A stretch of 64,000 nt of DNA. Origin: Myxococcales bacterium. Its GTDB lineage: Bacteria; Myxococcota; UBA727; JABDBI01. Position numbers and translations under genes: made by a program. Where the stretch lies: assembly GCA_023248545.1 (NCBI GenBank), contig JAHFEF010000003.1, forward strand, positions 1-64,000, written 5' to 3'. Each line of letters starts with the position of its first letter. Within the stretch, counting starts at the first letter, position 1. The notes under the pieces are model-generated. The model did no database searches and was not told the DNA's origin. It worked only from the letters and a program-made list of their open reading frames with translations. Below, piece by piece: positions 53,336 to 61,044 of the stretch.

Positions 53336-54843
53336 AGAAAATCCGCAAGATTTTAGTAGCCAATCGCGGCGAGATTGCCGTTCGTGTGATGCGAACTTGC
53401 CGCGATATGAGTATCCCGACGGTGGCTGTCTACTCAGAACCCGATCGAAAAGCTTTGCACGTGCGTTATGCGACCGAGGCTTATCTCATTGGTCCTGCTT
53501 TGGCCAAAGAGAGCTATTTAAATATTACTAAGATAATCGACACAGCCAAGAAATCTGGGGCAGATGCGATCCATCCAGGCTATGGATTTTTGTCTGAGAA
53601 CGCCGAATTTGCGCAAGCCGTTTTAGACGCGGGTCTGACTTTCATTGGCCCCAAGCCGAGTTCCATGCATGCCATGGGCTCTAAAACCCGAGCTCGGCAA
53701 ATTATGCAAGCTGCTGGTGTTCCGGTGGTTCCTGGTATTACAGAGTCAATTGCAGACCCCCAGCAGGCACTTCAAATCGCTCAGCAAATTGGTTTTCCGG
53801 TGATGCTCAAAGCGGCTGCTGGTGGCGGTGGCAAGGGCATGCGCAAAGTCGAGACGCCGGAGGCATTTCAAGCAGCCTTTGAAGCCGCGCGAAGCGAAGC
53901 CAAAAACTCTTTTTCAGACGGCTCTGTTTATATCGAGAAATTTCTTGAGCAGCCCAGACATATTGAAGTCCAGATTTTCGCTGATACAAAGGGGCATGTG
54001 ATTTCTTTTGCTGAACGCGAGTGCTCTGTGCAGCGCCGTCACCAAAAAGTCATCGAAGAATCTCCCAGTTGTTTGATCAATGAAGACATGCGCCAAAAAA
54101 TGGGTGTTGTTGCTCGTCAAGCCGCATTGGCTGTTGATTATGTGGGTGCTGGGACCATCGAATTTCTGGTTGATGCGCACAAGAACTTCTATTTCATGGA
54201 GATGAACACGCGTCTTCAAGTGGAGCATCCTATTACCGAAATGGTGACTGGGTTAGATCTTGTAGAAATGCAAATTCGGGTGGCTCAAGAAGAGCCATTG
54301 GAAATTCGCGAAAATTATATTCCGGCAAACGGTTGGGCCGTCGAGGCCAGACTCTGCGCTGAAGATCCCCAGCGCAATTTTATGCCAACGCCGGGTGAAA
54401 TCAGACATTTTAGACAACCCGGCGGCCCGTATGTTCGTACGGACGCCGCGATTTATACCGGGTGCCAAGTGACAGTCGATTATGATCCGATGATTGGCAA
54501 AATCATTGCCTGGGCGCCGACGCGTCCGTTGGCCATCAAACGCCTCGATCGTGCTTTGTCCGAGCTGACGATCAAAGGCTGTACCACGAACGCGATGTTT
54601 CTTCGACAACTTCTCAATTTTGAGCCCTTTCTATCGGGTCACTATGACACGGGCCTGATCAACCAATTTCAAAAGCAACCACCCCGCTGGATCGAGCATG
54701 AGCATCAGATTGTTGCGATGCTGGGGGCTGCGTTGTTTAACTGTGAGCGCGAGAAAAAGATGCAGGCGCACATTGATACGAGTCCGATGAAGGCTCAGCA
54801 AACTCTATCAGCTTGGCAACTGAAAGGGCGTCAAACGCGATGA
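53332..54843 (+). CDS. accC: Acyl-CoA carboxylase, biotin carboxylase subunit
   Basis: The 503-residue ATP-grasp protein begins [20 protein letters not shown] and contains [14 protein letters not shown], the Gly-rich ATP loop [20 protein letters not shown] and [13 protein letters not shown]. It carboxylates biotin with bicarbonate and ATP. A roughly 50-residue C-terminal tail follows the core and may contact the other subunits. It is coupled at both ends by ATGA to the carboxyltransferase and biotin-protein genes, so the three form one enzyme. Confidence 0.93.
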   Translation: MKKIRKILVANRGEIAVRVMRTCRDMSIPTVAVYSEPDRKALHVRYATEAYLIGPALAKESYLNITKIIDTAKKSGADAIHPGYGFLSENAEFAQAVLDAGLTFIGPKPSSMHAMGSKTRARQIMQAAGVPVVPGITESIADPQQALQIAQQIGFPVMLKAAAGGGGKGMRKVETPEAFQAAFEAARSEAKNSFSDGSVYIEKFLEQPRHIEVQIFADTKGHVISFAERECSVQRRHQKVIEESPSCLINEDMRQKMGVVARQAALAVDYVGAGTIEFLVDAHKNFYFMEMNTRLQVEHPITEMVTGLDLVEMQIRVAQEEPLEIRENYIPANGWAVEARLCAEDPQRNFMPTPGEIRHFRQPGGPYVRTDAAIYTGCQVTVDYDPMIGKIIAWAPTRPLAIKRLDRALSELTIKGCTTNAMFLRQLLNFEPFLSGHYDTGLINQFQKQPPRWIEHEHQIVAMLGAALFNCEREKKMQAHIDTSPMKAQQTLSAWQLKGRQTR

Positions 54844-55370
54844 AATTCATAGCAAATTTGGATGGCGTCGAGCATCAGGTTAACCTAGAGCCGGTCGAAG
54901 ACCAAGATAACCAATATGTGATTACACTGGATGGCCACGCGTATCGGGTCGATGCCCATAGTATGCTCTCTGAAATTGTCACGACGATTATCGATGGCAA
55001 AAGTTATGATATCGATATTGAACAACAGAATCTGGCTGATTCGCTCGATGGTCGGCTGGGGGTTCGGGTTCGTGGTCGAGTGGTTTATTTAGAGATGCTC
55101 GATGAGCGTCATAAAAAAATGAAAGATGCTCAAGCCGTTCGTTTTTCAGAACAGGGTTTAATTCGAGTTTGCTCGCCGATGCCAGGCAAAGTATTGCGTG
55201 TCATGGTCAAAGAAGGCGAAGTTGTAGAAGAAGGCCAAGGCCTCTTAGTCGTCGAAGCCATGAAAATGGAGAACGAACTGAAAGCCGCTAAAAAAGGCGT
55301 GATCAAAGAGCTTCTGGCGAAACCAGGAGCTCCTGTGGAAGGCGGGGCTTTATTGTTGACGATTGAGTGA
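54840..55370 (+). CDS. Biotinyl carrier protein of the acyl-CoA carboxylase
   Basis: The 176-residue protein has an N-terminal beta-rich region of about 100 residues and a biotinyl domain with EAMKMEN, Lys142 being the biotinylated residue, preceded by CSPMPGKVL. It carries carboxybiotin between the carboxylase and the transferase. ATG 54840 overlaps the upstream stop by ATGA and is preferred over in-frame codons upstream. It ends three bases before the stop of the convergent helicase-barrel gene. Confidence 0.9.
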   Translation: MKFIANLDGVEHQVNLEPVEDQDNQYVITLDGHAYRVDAHSMLSEIVTTIIDGKSYDIDIEQQNLADSLDGRLGVRVRGRVVYLEMLDERHKKMKDAQAVRFSEQGLIRVCSPMPGKVLRVMVKEGEVVEEGQGLLVVEAMKMENELKAAKKGVIKELLAKPGAPVEGGALLLTIE

Positions 55371-55373
55371 GTT

Positions 55374-57800
55374 TTAAAATCCTAATTTCAGCCCAAACTG
55401 CAATTGCCAAGCGTTCAAGAGATAAGCGTTGAATCCCCAAGTGGTTTCTGTTGTGCCATAAGACTCGTATGAAGAAGTGCTGTTGCCATCAGAATAAGTG
55501 TGTGTTTCTTTTCTCTGCTCATCCACCCGATGCAATCCAATCAACGCGTGCATACCGCCTTCTACGAAGAAACCAACCAAAGGGATTGGGTAATATTCGA
55601 GCCCTGCCATGATTTGACCTGCTGGTCCAAACCCGAAGTTCGAAGACTCTGACCTCAAATTACTTTCTTCAAATCGTGAATAGGGATGAATCGTATTGAT
55701 ATCAATCAAAGCAGCGAGTCCTAAAGAGCCCGTTAAATATGGCGCCAGGCGTTGTTTGCCAAACTCGATCGGGATTTGGGTTTTGAGGTCGAGGCCTGTC
55801 CCGACATTACCCAAACCACCTGATGGTTGCCCAGGGAAACTGTAACCCGCATAGCTCACATAGGCTCCAGCACTTAAATAGCGATAGAGTGGAACTTCAA
55901 TGCTTAAACGATAGGAGAAATCCGATTTCAAATTGGGCATTTTCGAAAGTTTGTCATTGCCGAGCCATTGGATTTGAGGTGAAAAGAAGTAACCTAACGA
56001 AAAGTTGGTCGTTGGGTAGGGCAATGCCTTGGGTTCTTCTTCAACATGCTCCAAACCTTTACCGGCTTCAATTGAGTTGCGCTTCAAGACTGATTTCAAA
56101 ACCACAATATTGTCGTTCAAGTCACCAAGTCTTAAGTAAGTGAACTCGTCTGGAGAGTACATTTTGAAGTAGTAATTTTTATCAATTTGAACAAGACCGC
56201 GTCCAAAGTCACTCCAATCACTTAACTCTCGGTAACGCTTTAACCAGTCTTTCTTTTTGAGCTCAAAGTTTTTGAGGTTAAAGCCACCGACAACAGCTTT
56301 CCACAAATAAACATCGACGCTTCGATCGCTGGCTGGCAAGTCACTGTGAGATTGGTAACGCACAGCACGAGCAATTACTTGTTCCAGGATGGTTGAGTTT
56401 AAAACAGGTTCCATCACGTGAAACTGCCTGGTACCTTTTAAAGAAATGCCTTCCGTAATTTCAGGGTGCAAAAGCAAGATTTTGACTTTGCCTAAGTTGT
56501 AATCAGAGACGATTTGAGATTGCTCGTCTGCTTTGGCATTTGGTTTTAAGATGGCATATTGGCCACTTAATCCCTTGTCATCTAAATACCTGGCAAAACT
56601 CAAAATCCCATTTTCAAAATAGTTAGAATAGATGACTGTTTTTTGAAGTCCTTTGGATGTAATTTTTTTAAACAAGGCATCAAACTTTGGAGGAGCGACA
56701 CCTAGGTTACCAATATCACGCCCAGCTCCAGGGCTATTTCTCAAATGTTTTTGAAGCCCGGTGCTGTTTAACTTCAGATAAGCCAGATCAATATGGGGAG
56801 ATTCTTCTTTCAAGAGCAAGAGCAGGTGCTCATCATCTAAACTCATTTCAGCAAAGTTGAGAAAGAACTGAAACTGTTCGCCGTTGTAGCTGACTTCTTC
56901 AATGTGCCTTTTTTGAGCAGGAAATTCACTTTTGTCTAAGTTTGGTATTTCGTAATAAGAAACATATTCAGAGGTGGTTGCTTTCAATTGATCGGCGTTT
57001 AAGCGACGTAAGTGAAATTTTTCGACAGGAAAGCAGAGCGCGTTGATGACTGGGAAGCTAATCATTCCAAGCGCCATGACGGGCGCAATTGCTACGGGTC
57101 CTAATAGACCAGCTGCACCGAACCCAACAACGATAGGACTCACATTTCGAATAATCATGCTTTCCGTGAAATAGCCACGCCAAAAAGAAGCAGCAGGAAT
57201 CACTTCGGTGTATTTTAAGCGAAATTCTTCTTCATTATATGGAAACAAGTCTTTGCCAGAAACCAGATTCACCAACGGAGCAATGTCATGCTCATTGCTA
57301 TAAAGCGGTGTTCCGGTGAGTGCTAAAATTCGATTGGATTTTTGGAGGTTTAAATATAAATCACTGTACCTTTTGTTCTGTTCTTGATTTGAAGATTTAA
57401 TCAAACGCACCAAGTTATGCGCCTCGTCCATGATTAAAATTGTCTTAGATAAATCTCTGCCAATGAGCTTTTGGGGAGCATCATGATAAGACACAAACTC
57501 GAAACGTTGGGTGTTTTTGACCCCAAACTGCTTCATCTGCTGGAGCCAATGGCCTTCAATAAACCGAGGCGCTAAAACGATGACTGGTTTTTCAGGGAAA
57601 CGTTCAGCAAAACCAATGGCCAAAAAAGTCTTACCTGTGCCCATGTAATGGTTAATCAACAATCCCTTCACCTCGGGGTGCTCAACTAAATAGTTAATTG
57701 GCGCTTCTTGGTGTGGTAATAAACTAATCTTCCCTTCGAAAGCATCTAATTCTGAAAATAGAAATACGCCCAATAGAAATAATACACTGTTTTTAAACAT
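55374..57800 (-). CDS. Exported SF2/SNF2-like helicase fused to an outer-membrane beta-barrel
   Basis: The 808-residue protein is a remarkable fusion. Residues 1-20 look like a signal peptide (LFLLGVFLFSELDA-F). Residues about 25-500 show superfamily 2 helicase motifs: Walker A GTGKT (54-58), DEAH (125-128), TGTP (162-165), GISLKGT (451-457) and motif VI QVIARAVRYQSH (474-485). The HYMGTGKT and ARAVRYQSHSDLP wording recalls SNF2-like helicases of large DNA viruses. A hydrophobic stretch (about 221-257) lies between the two helicase lobes. Residues about 590-808 are beta-strand rich and end LKLGF, like an outer-membrane barrel. No helicase is expected in the periplasm, so the ATPase may have another role or the fusion may be recent. 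The frame is uninterrupted. Confidence 0.75.
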   Translation of the reverse strand: MFKNSVLFLLGVFLFSELDAFEGKISLLPHQEAPINYLVEHPEVKGLLINHYMGTGKTFLAIGFAERFPEKPVIVLAPRFIEGHWLQQMKQFGVKNTQRFEFVSYHDAPQKLIGRDLSKTILIMDEAHNLVRLIKSSNQEQNKRYSDLYLNLQKSNRILALTGTPLYSNEHDIAPLVNLVSGKDLFPYNEEEFRLKYTEVIPAASFWRGYFTESMIIRNVSPIVVGFGAAGLLGPVAIAPVMALGMISFPVINALCFPVEKFHLRRLNADQLKATTSEYVSYYEIPNLDKSEFPAQKRHIEEVSYNGEQFQFFLNFAEMSLDDEHLLLLLKEESPHIDLAYLKLNSTGLQKHLRNSPGAGRDIGNLGVAPPKFDALFKKITSKGLQKTVIYSNYFENGILSFARYLDDKGLSGQYAILKPNAKADEQSQIVSDYNLGKVKILLLHPEITEGISLKGTRQFHVMEPVLNSTILEQVIARAVRYQSHSDLPASDRSVDVYLWKAVVGGFNLKNFELKKKDWLKRYRELSDWSDFGRGLVQIDKNYYFKMYSPDEFTYLRLGDLNDNIVVLKSVLKRNSIEAGKGLEHVEEEPKALPYPTTNFSLGYFFSPQIQWLGNDKLSKMPNLKSDFSYRLSIEVPLYRYLSAGAYVSYAGYSFPGQPSGGLGNVGTGLDLKTQIPIEFGKQRLAPYLTGSLGLAALIDINTIHPYSRFEESNLRSESSNFGFGPAGQIMAGLEYYPIPLVGFFVEGGMHALIGLHRVDEQRKETHTYSDGNSTSSYESYGTTETTWGFNAYLLNAWQLQFGLKLGF

Positions 57801-57851
57801 TTCTTGGGGCTATCACGCTTTGGGTGGATTGGCTAGGCAGGTATAAAACTC

Positions 57852-57881
57852 TTGACGTCTGCCTCAGAAAACATTAGTTTT
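57852..57881 (+). promoter_or_regulatory. Candidate promoter of tRNA-Thr
   Basis: A TTGACG -35 box lies at 57852-57857. The -10 is weak: TAGTTT at 57876-57881, 18 bases on, is the best match. It ends 14 bases before the tRNA. The -35 is close to consensus, the -10 is not. Confidence 0.4.
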
Positions 57882-57895
57882 TGCGCCTCCTACGC

Positions 57896-57971
57896 GCCGA
57901 CATAGCTCAGTTGGTAGAGCAACTGTTTCGTAAACAGTAGGTCGCCAGTTCGATTCTGGCTGTCGGCTCCA
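57896..57971 (+). tRNA. tRNA-Thr (anticodon CGU)
   Basis: A complete cloverleaf is seen. The acceptor stem is GCCGACA (57896-57902) with TGTCGGC (57961-57967). D arm is GCTC/GAGC; anticodon stem ACTGT/ACAGT encloses loop TTCGTAA with anticodon CGT at 57929-57931; T arm is GCCAG/CTGGC with loop TTCGATT. Discriminator base is T and the CCA end is encoded (57969-57971). It reads ACG codons. The overall sequence closely resembles bacterial tRNA-Thr. Confidence 0.95.
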
Positions 57972-57977
57972 AATTCG

Positions 57978-58017
57978 CCCAGGCAAATCTGGCGAGCTAT
58001 GCTCACCAAAGCCTGGG
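57978..58017 (+). terminator. Hairpin downstream of tRNA-Thr
   Basis: CCCAGGC (57978-57984) pairs with GCCTGGG (58011-58017), and an inner TGGCGAGC/GCTCACCA stem with one mismatch sits within it around a TAT loop. No T-run follows, so termination is possible but unproved; it could also be the edge of a mobile or repeated segment. No other feature is seen between 58018 and 58257 apart from short remnants of the RAYT-linked repeat near 58112-58138. Confidence 0.4.
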
Positions 58018-58257
58018 TAATCCGCCCCGTCACAATTGCATTGACGCAACCTGTTAGAATGCATTTAACCAGTATTTTCTGTGCCTCTGCAAGTTAAGTT
58101 GTTAGTTGTTGTGTCAGACACCTTTTCGCACCTTTTCATACATGGCACCGACGCTAACGAAATTATAGATGGCCACAATAGGATGGATACGTCTTCACAA
58201 AAGCGTGTTTACATGATTTTATCTGCTCAGGATTTGGTGGGGTATACGGAGAAAATT

Positions 58258-58575
58258 ATGAAAAAGTTTTTATTTTTTGTCTTGTTTTCAATTGTTGCAC
58301 TTGAACCAGTATTGGCGGTCGGTGGTTGTGGTGCTGGGGGCTGCGGCGGAGGTTTTGGTGGTGGGGGCGGCGGATCGATGGTAGGAGAACATCGCCATAG
58401 AGGCCCGACAACCCTAACAGATGTTGTAGCTATGGGCACTATGGTCGGATGCGGCATGCTGGCTACCATGCTCCCTGCTAAGGTTGTTGTTGGTGTTTTC
58501 GTAGTTACGTTTGGTGGTAGTATAGTTTTACTTGCGGGAACAGCTACTCTTCTAGCAACTGGAATCCTAAAATAG
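58258..58575 (+). CDS. Small exported Gly/Cys-rich membrane protein
   Basis: I start at ATG 58258, which has GGAG about ten bases upstream and begins a clear signal peptide (MKKFLFFVLFSIVALEPVLA). A Gly/Cys-rich stretch follows (GGCGAGGCGGGFGGGGGG), then a short His/Arg piece and two hydrophobic segments to the C-terminus at residue 105. No family is recognised. The frame is open further upstream, but that part has no export signal and crosses a repeat remnant. It could be a secreted or membrane-bound peptide of the accessory region. Confidence 0.55.
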   Translation: MKKFLFFVLFSIVALEPVLAVGGCGAGGCGGGFGGGGGGSMVGEHRHRGPTTLTDVVAMGTMVGCGMLATMLPAKVVVGVFVVTFGGSIVLLAGTATLLATGILK

Positions 58576-58636
58576 CTCAGTTGTTCGTAACTACTCAGGC
58601 GGGTTGAGTTCCCTTAAAAGGTGTCATAAAAGGTGT

Positions 58637-58667
58637 AAAAGGTGTCAGGCCTTACAAGTTACAGGTT
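58637..58667 (+). repeat. RAYT-linked repeat core
   Basis: This is a solo copy of the core containing GGTGTCAGGCCTTACAAG and ending ACAGGTT. It is one of several copies in 58.6-63.2 kb. Short AAAAGGTGT pieces precede it (58616-58640), so this edge looks like nested or slipped copies. Confidence 0.85.
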
Positions 58668-58678
58668 CTATAAAAGGT

Positions 58679-58809
58679 AAAAGGTGTCAGGCCTTACAAG
58701 TTACAGGTTCGTGCAATAGAGTGTGCAGGGGGGCTATACTAAGCGATTAGATTGACCACCCTAGATACCAGAGCTTGCAACATGTAAACATGTAAGGCCT
58801 GACACCTTC
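58679..58809 (+). repeat. MITE-like repeat A (131 bp) with inverted ends
   Basis: The left end is a full core copy (58679-58709) and the right end (58788-58809) is an inverted partial copy (TGTAAGGCCTGACACCTT). Between them is GTGCAATAGAGTGTGCAG and a piece ending TTGACCACC that recurs at 59950-59999. The layout is that of a short non-autonomous element. With the solo core before it, it fills most of the 345 bases between the Gly/Cys-rich gene and the RING gene; 58810-58921 holds only a pyrimidine-rich run and no clear promoter. Confidence 0.75.
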
Positions 58810-58921
58810 TTTTTCTTTCTCCCTTCTCCCTTCTCCAGAGCAGAAATCAACGAACTGATCTTATATTCTGGTCTATCGCAGATGTTATTGTAATTCGGCT
58901 AAAATTTGCTAGAAAGAACCA

Positions 58922-59884
58922 ATGAAAGCAATATTTATTCTGCTGACACTGAATCTGTCCTTTATTGGTCAGGCCAATTCGCAATTTTCAAACGAGCAGG
59001 CCCCTGAAACTTGCCCGCGAGAGTCTCTTTTGAATCCCTTAATCAAACAGCTAGATACGAAGGTGAACCAACTCAGAGATTTACAATCGGTTCTACAAAA
59101 TCAGGATCTTTCTGATGATGAACGTAAGGCTAAGAAGGCTGAATTTGCTCAAAAGGTAGATGAAGCGAACAAACTGCATCAGGCGCTAAATGAACATATA
59201 GTCAATGCTCAGAATGGCGTGATGCCTGAAATCGCCCCCGACTTTTCGTCAGCGCCTAAAGTCTCGATAGGCGAAAGTCGTTCGTGCGCTCCATACATTG
59301 AAACCTCAAAACCGATTTGTTCAATTGAAACGTGTCCGTTGCCAATTGAGGAGAATTCGTGGCTATATCAGCATTCCAGAATCGACATAGGTCTCGAACT
59401 ATTTAATGCACTCACGCTGCTTGTAACACATAACAGATTTCAACTTACTCATGACAAATTTATCGGTGTGCGACCTTATGCAAACGCTTTAATGCTTTCA
59501 CTCACGCTGGGGCGACTTGCTTCGTATTTCACCGGCGCCAGAGAATATTTTAGTTATTTTTGTTATGCGAGTAGCGCTTTGATGTTCACTTCTGGAACTG
59601 CAAGCGCTCATGCAATGTGGACATCAATTAGAGCAAGGCTACCCTTGCCGGTTTGGATGTTATCGACCGAGGAGCGCGCCAAAATGCTAGCAGTCCTGAC
59701 CGCGAGAATCCTAGAGGGTCCGGGTACTTTAATGGAAACGGCATGTTCAATTTGCAGAGATGACTATGTGCTGGATGTAGCGATTTCTCATCTTGCTTGT
59801 GGGCACGGCTTCCACACAGGCTGCCTAATTCAGTGGGCTCAAACCTTACCCCGACACTTATGTCCATTGTGCAGAAAGCAGTAA
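58922..59884 (+). CDS. Exported protein with C-terminal RING-H2 zinc finger
   Basis: The 320-residue protein has a signal peptide (MKAIFILLTLNLSFIGQANS), a charged helical coiled-coil region (about 35-100), one or two hydrophobic segments (about 195-240), and a C-terminal RING-H2 finger. All eight ligands are in place: Cys275, Cys278, Cys293, His295, His298, Cys301, Cys314 and Cys317, with the order C-x2-C-x14-C-x-H-x2-H-x2-C-x12-C-x2-C. In eukaryotes RING-H2 domains recruit E2 enzymes for ubiquitin transfer. A bacterium has no ubiquitin of its own, so a host-directed effector role is possible but inferred. The gene is bracketed by direct copies of an 80-base repeat. Confidence 0.8.
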   Translation: MKAIFILLTLNLSFIGQANSQFSNEQAPETCPRESLLNPLIKQLDTKVNQLRDLQSVLQNQDLSDDERKAKKAEFAQKVDEANKLHQALNEHIVNAQNGVMPEIAPDFSSAPKVSIGESRSCAPYIETSKPICSIETCPLPIEENSWLYQHSRIDIGLELFNALTLLVTHNRFQLTHDKFIGVRPYANALMLSLTLGRLASYFTGAREYFSYFCYASSALMFTSGTASAHAMWTSIRARLPLPVWMLSTEERAKMLAVLTARILEGPGTLMETACSICRDDYVLDVAISHLACGHGFHTGCLIQWAQTLPRHLCPLCRKQ

Positions 59885-59918
59885 AAAGAAAAAAAGAAAA
59901 GGTGAAAAAGGTGTCAGA

Positions 59919-59999
59919 AAAAGGTGTCAGGCCTTACAAGTTACAGGTTAGTGCAATAGAGTGTGCAGAGGCTATACTAAGCGATTAGATTGACCACCC
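59919..59999 (+). repeat. MITE-like repeat B, direct copy of repeat A left part
   Basis: The repeat is nearly identical to 58679-58761, from the core through GTGCAATAGAGTGTGCAG to TTGACCACCC, and in the same orientation; B lacks a few G residues of A. It has no visible right inverted end, so it is truncated. The remaining 60000-60123 holds no recognised gene. Confidence 0.8.
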
Positions 60000-60071
60000 G
60001 AGGGTTGACAGCATGGAGCAAATGCCAGAAAGTACAAACTCGGCTGCCAAATAGATAAAGTTGGATTTGTC

Positions 60072-60101
60072 TTGAAAGAATCGCTGAAGGATAAATAACA
60101 T
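60072..60101 (+). promoter_or_regulatory. Candidate promoter of the two-helix membrane protein
   Basis: TTGAAA (60072-60077) and TAACAT (60096-60101) are separated by 18 bases, and lie 23 bases before ATG 60124. Match is moderate and by eye. Confidence 0.3.
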
Positions 60102-60123
60102 ATTTCGAACCCCGGTTTATATT

Positions 60124-60528
60124 ATGAAGAAAAAATTACTTGAAGTCTATGCACTTGCTGTTTGCTTTGTGACGTTGTTTGTCCTGATGATTGTGTTGGC
60201 AATGACGATGTATCGTGCCGTTCAAATCATTGCTCCTACCGTGACAATGGAATCTGAGACCTATGCCAGTTATCAATCAAATGATCTTTTTTGGGGTGCC
60301 TGTGGCAAGAGTAGATTGTCTGAATATAGCACTGCTTGTTCTGAGCTCGATATGAAGAAAGTGCGCCCCGCAGAAGAAGAACTGACAGAGCAGCGTGAAC
60401 GTGAGTTCGCTCTTAAAATTAGCTTAGAGCGGCGTGATGCTTTGCGCTCTTTGATTCAATTGTTGATTGTGATATTTTTAGCTGGTGTAACATTTTTGAT
60501 GCATTGGGCGATTGCTAAAAAATCGTAA
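60124..60528 (+). CDS. Hypothetical membrane protein, 134 aa, two helices
   Basis: The protein has hydrophobic segments at about residues 8-35 and 110-130 with a hydrophilic, acidic and basic loop of about 70 residues between them (KVRPAEEELTEQREREFAL). Both ends are cytoplasmic by the positive-inside rule and the loop would be periplasmic. I recognise no family. It stands alone in the accessory region, with a candidate promoter upstream. Confidence 0.55.
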   Translation: MKKKLLEVYALAVCFVTLFVLMIVLAMTMYRAVQIIAPTVTMESETYASYQSNDLFWGACGKSRLSEYSTACSELDMKKVRPAEEELTEQREREFALKISLERRDALRSLIQLLIVIFLAGVTFLMHWAIAKKS

Positions 60529-60678
60529 TTACTCAGGGGTAGGCGTTTGAACTGGAGTGCGCCCTTTCCCCCTTGACATTTCCGCTTAGAAAGATACTGT
60601 TGAACAATTAAGAAACTAGTATTAGCTTTTTGTATAATTTCTGCTGCGGCATATTCTGATACTGAGATATTTTGTGAC

Positions 60679-60945
60679 ATGATAAATATTTCGGCAGAAC
60701 TCGAAGTCACCGAAGAAAATATAGATCAGATTCAAAGACGCCCTTTCCCTGTATCTGTTGGCGATTTGGTTCACAGAGTAGAGTGTGAAAAAGATTCATC
60801 TTCTGATACCGCTATGGTGGTTTACTTTGCAGGGTCTGTTCTTAGAAACACCCCTTACGGTGATGGCATTACGCTGACCACGAATAAAGGTCGCAAATTC
60901 AAGTTTAGAATGTCTGATAGTAATTTTTCCAATCCAGAATTATAA
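60679..60945 (+). CDS. Hypothetical 88-aa protein
   Basis: This short protein (MINISAELEVTEENIDQI ...) has predicted beta-strand segments (VSVGDLVHRVE, TAMVVYFAGSVL, ITLTTNKGRKFKFRM) and no membrane segment. The family is unknown. Evidence is limited to an open frame of plausible composition; a ribosome-binding site is not clear. A minus-strand ORF overlaps its 5' end and the gap before it. Confidence 0.4.
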   Translation: MINISAELEVTEENIDQIQRRPFPVSVGDLVHRVECEKDSSSDTAMVVYFAGSVLRNTPYGDGITLTTNKGRKFKFRMSDSNFSNPEL

Positions 60946-61044
60946 TCTATTTGCAAAACCGGCTTGTTAAACAATTTTGCAACACTTTGTCAATTTGCGC
61001 ATCGCTTTTCTTGACGCACGGCTATCCGAATTAGAAAAAGAAAA

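Noticed and set aside
55374-57800. The helicase as a phage-defence system
   Set aside because: Signal peptide and C-terminal barrel do not fit known defence helicases, and no nuclease or methylase partner lies nearby.
60456-60680. Minus-strand ORF from ATG 60680 (MSQNISVSEYAAAEIIQ...)
   Set aside because: It overlaps the 3' end of the 60124 gene and the 5' end of the 60679 gene, has no family match I know and no clear ribosome-binding site. It remains possible because it spans a gap of 150 bases.
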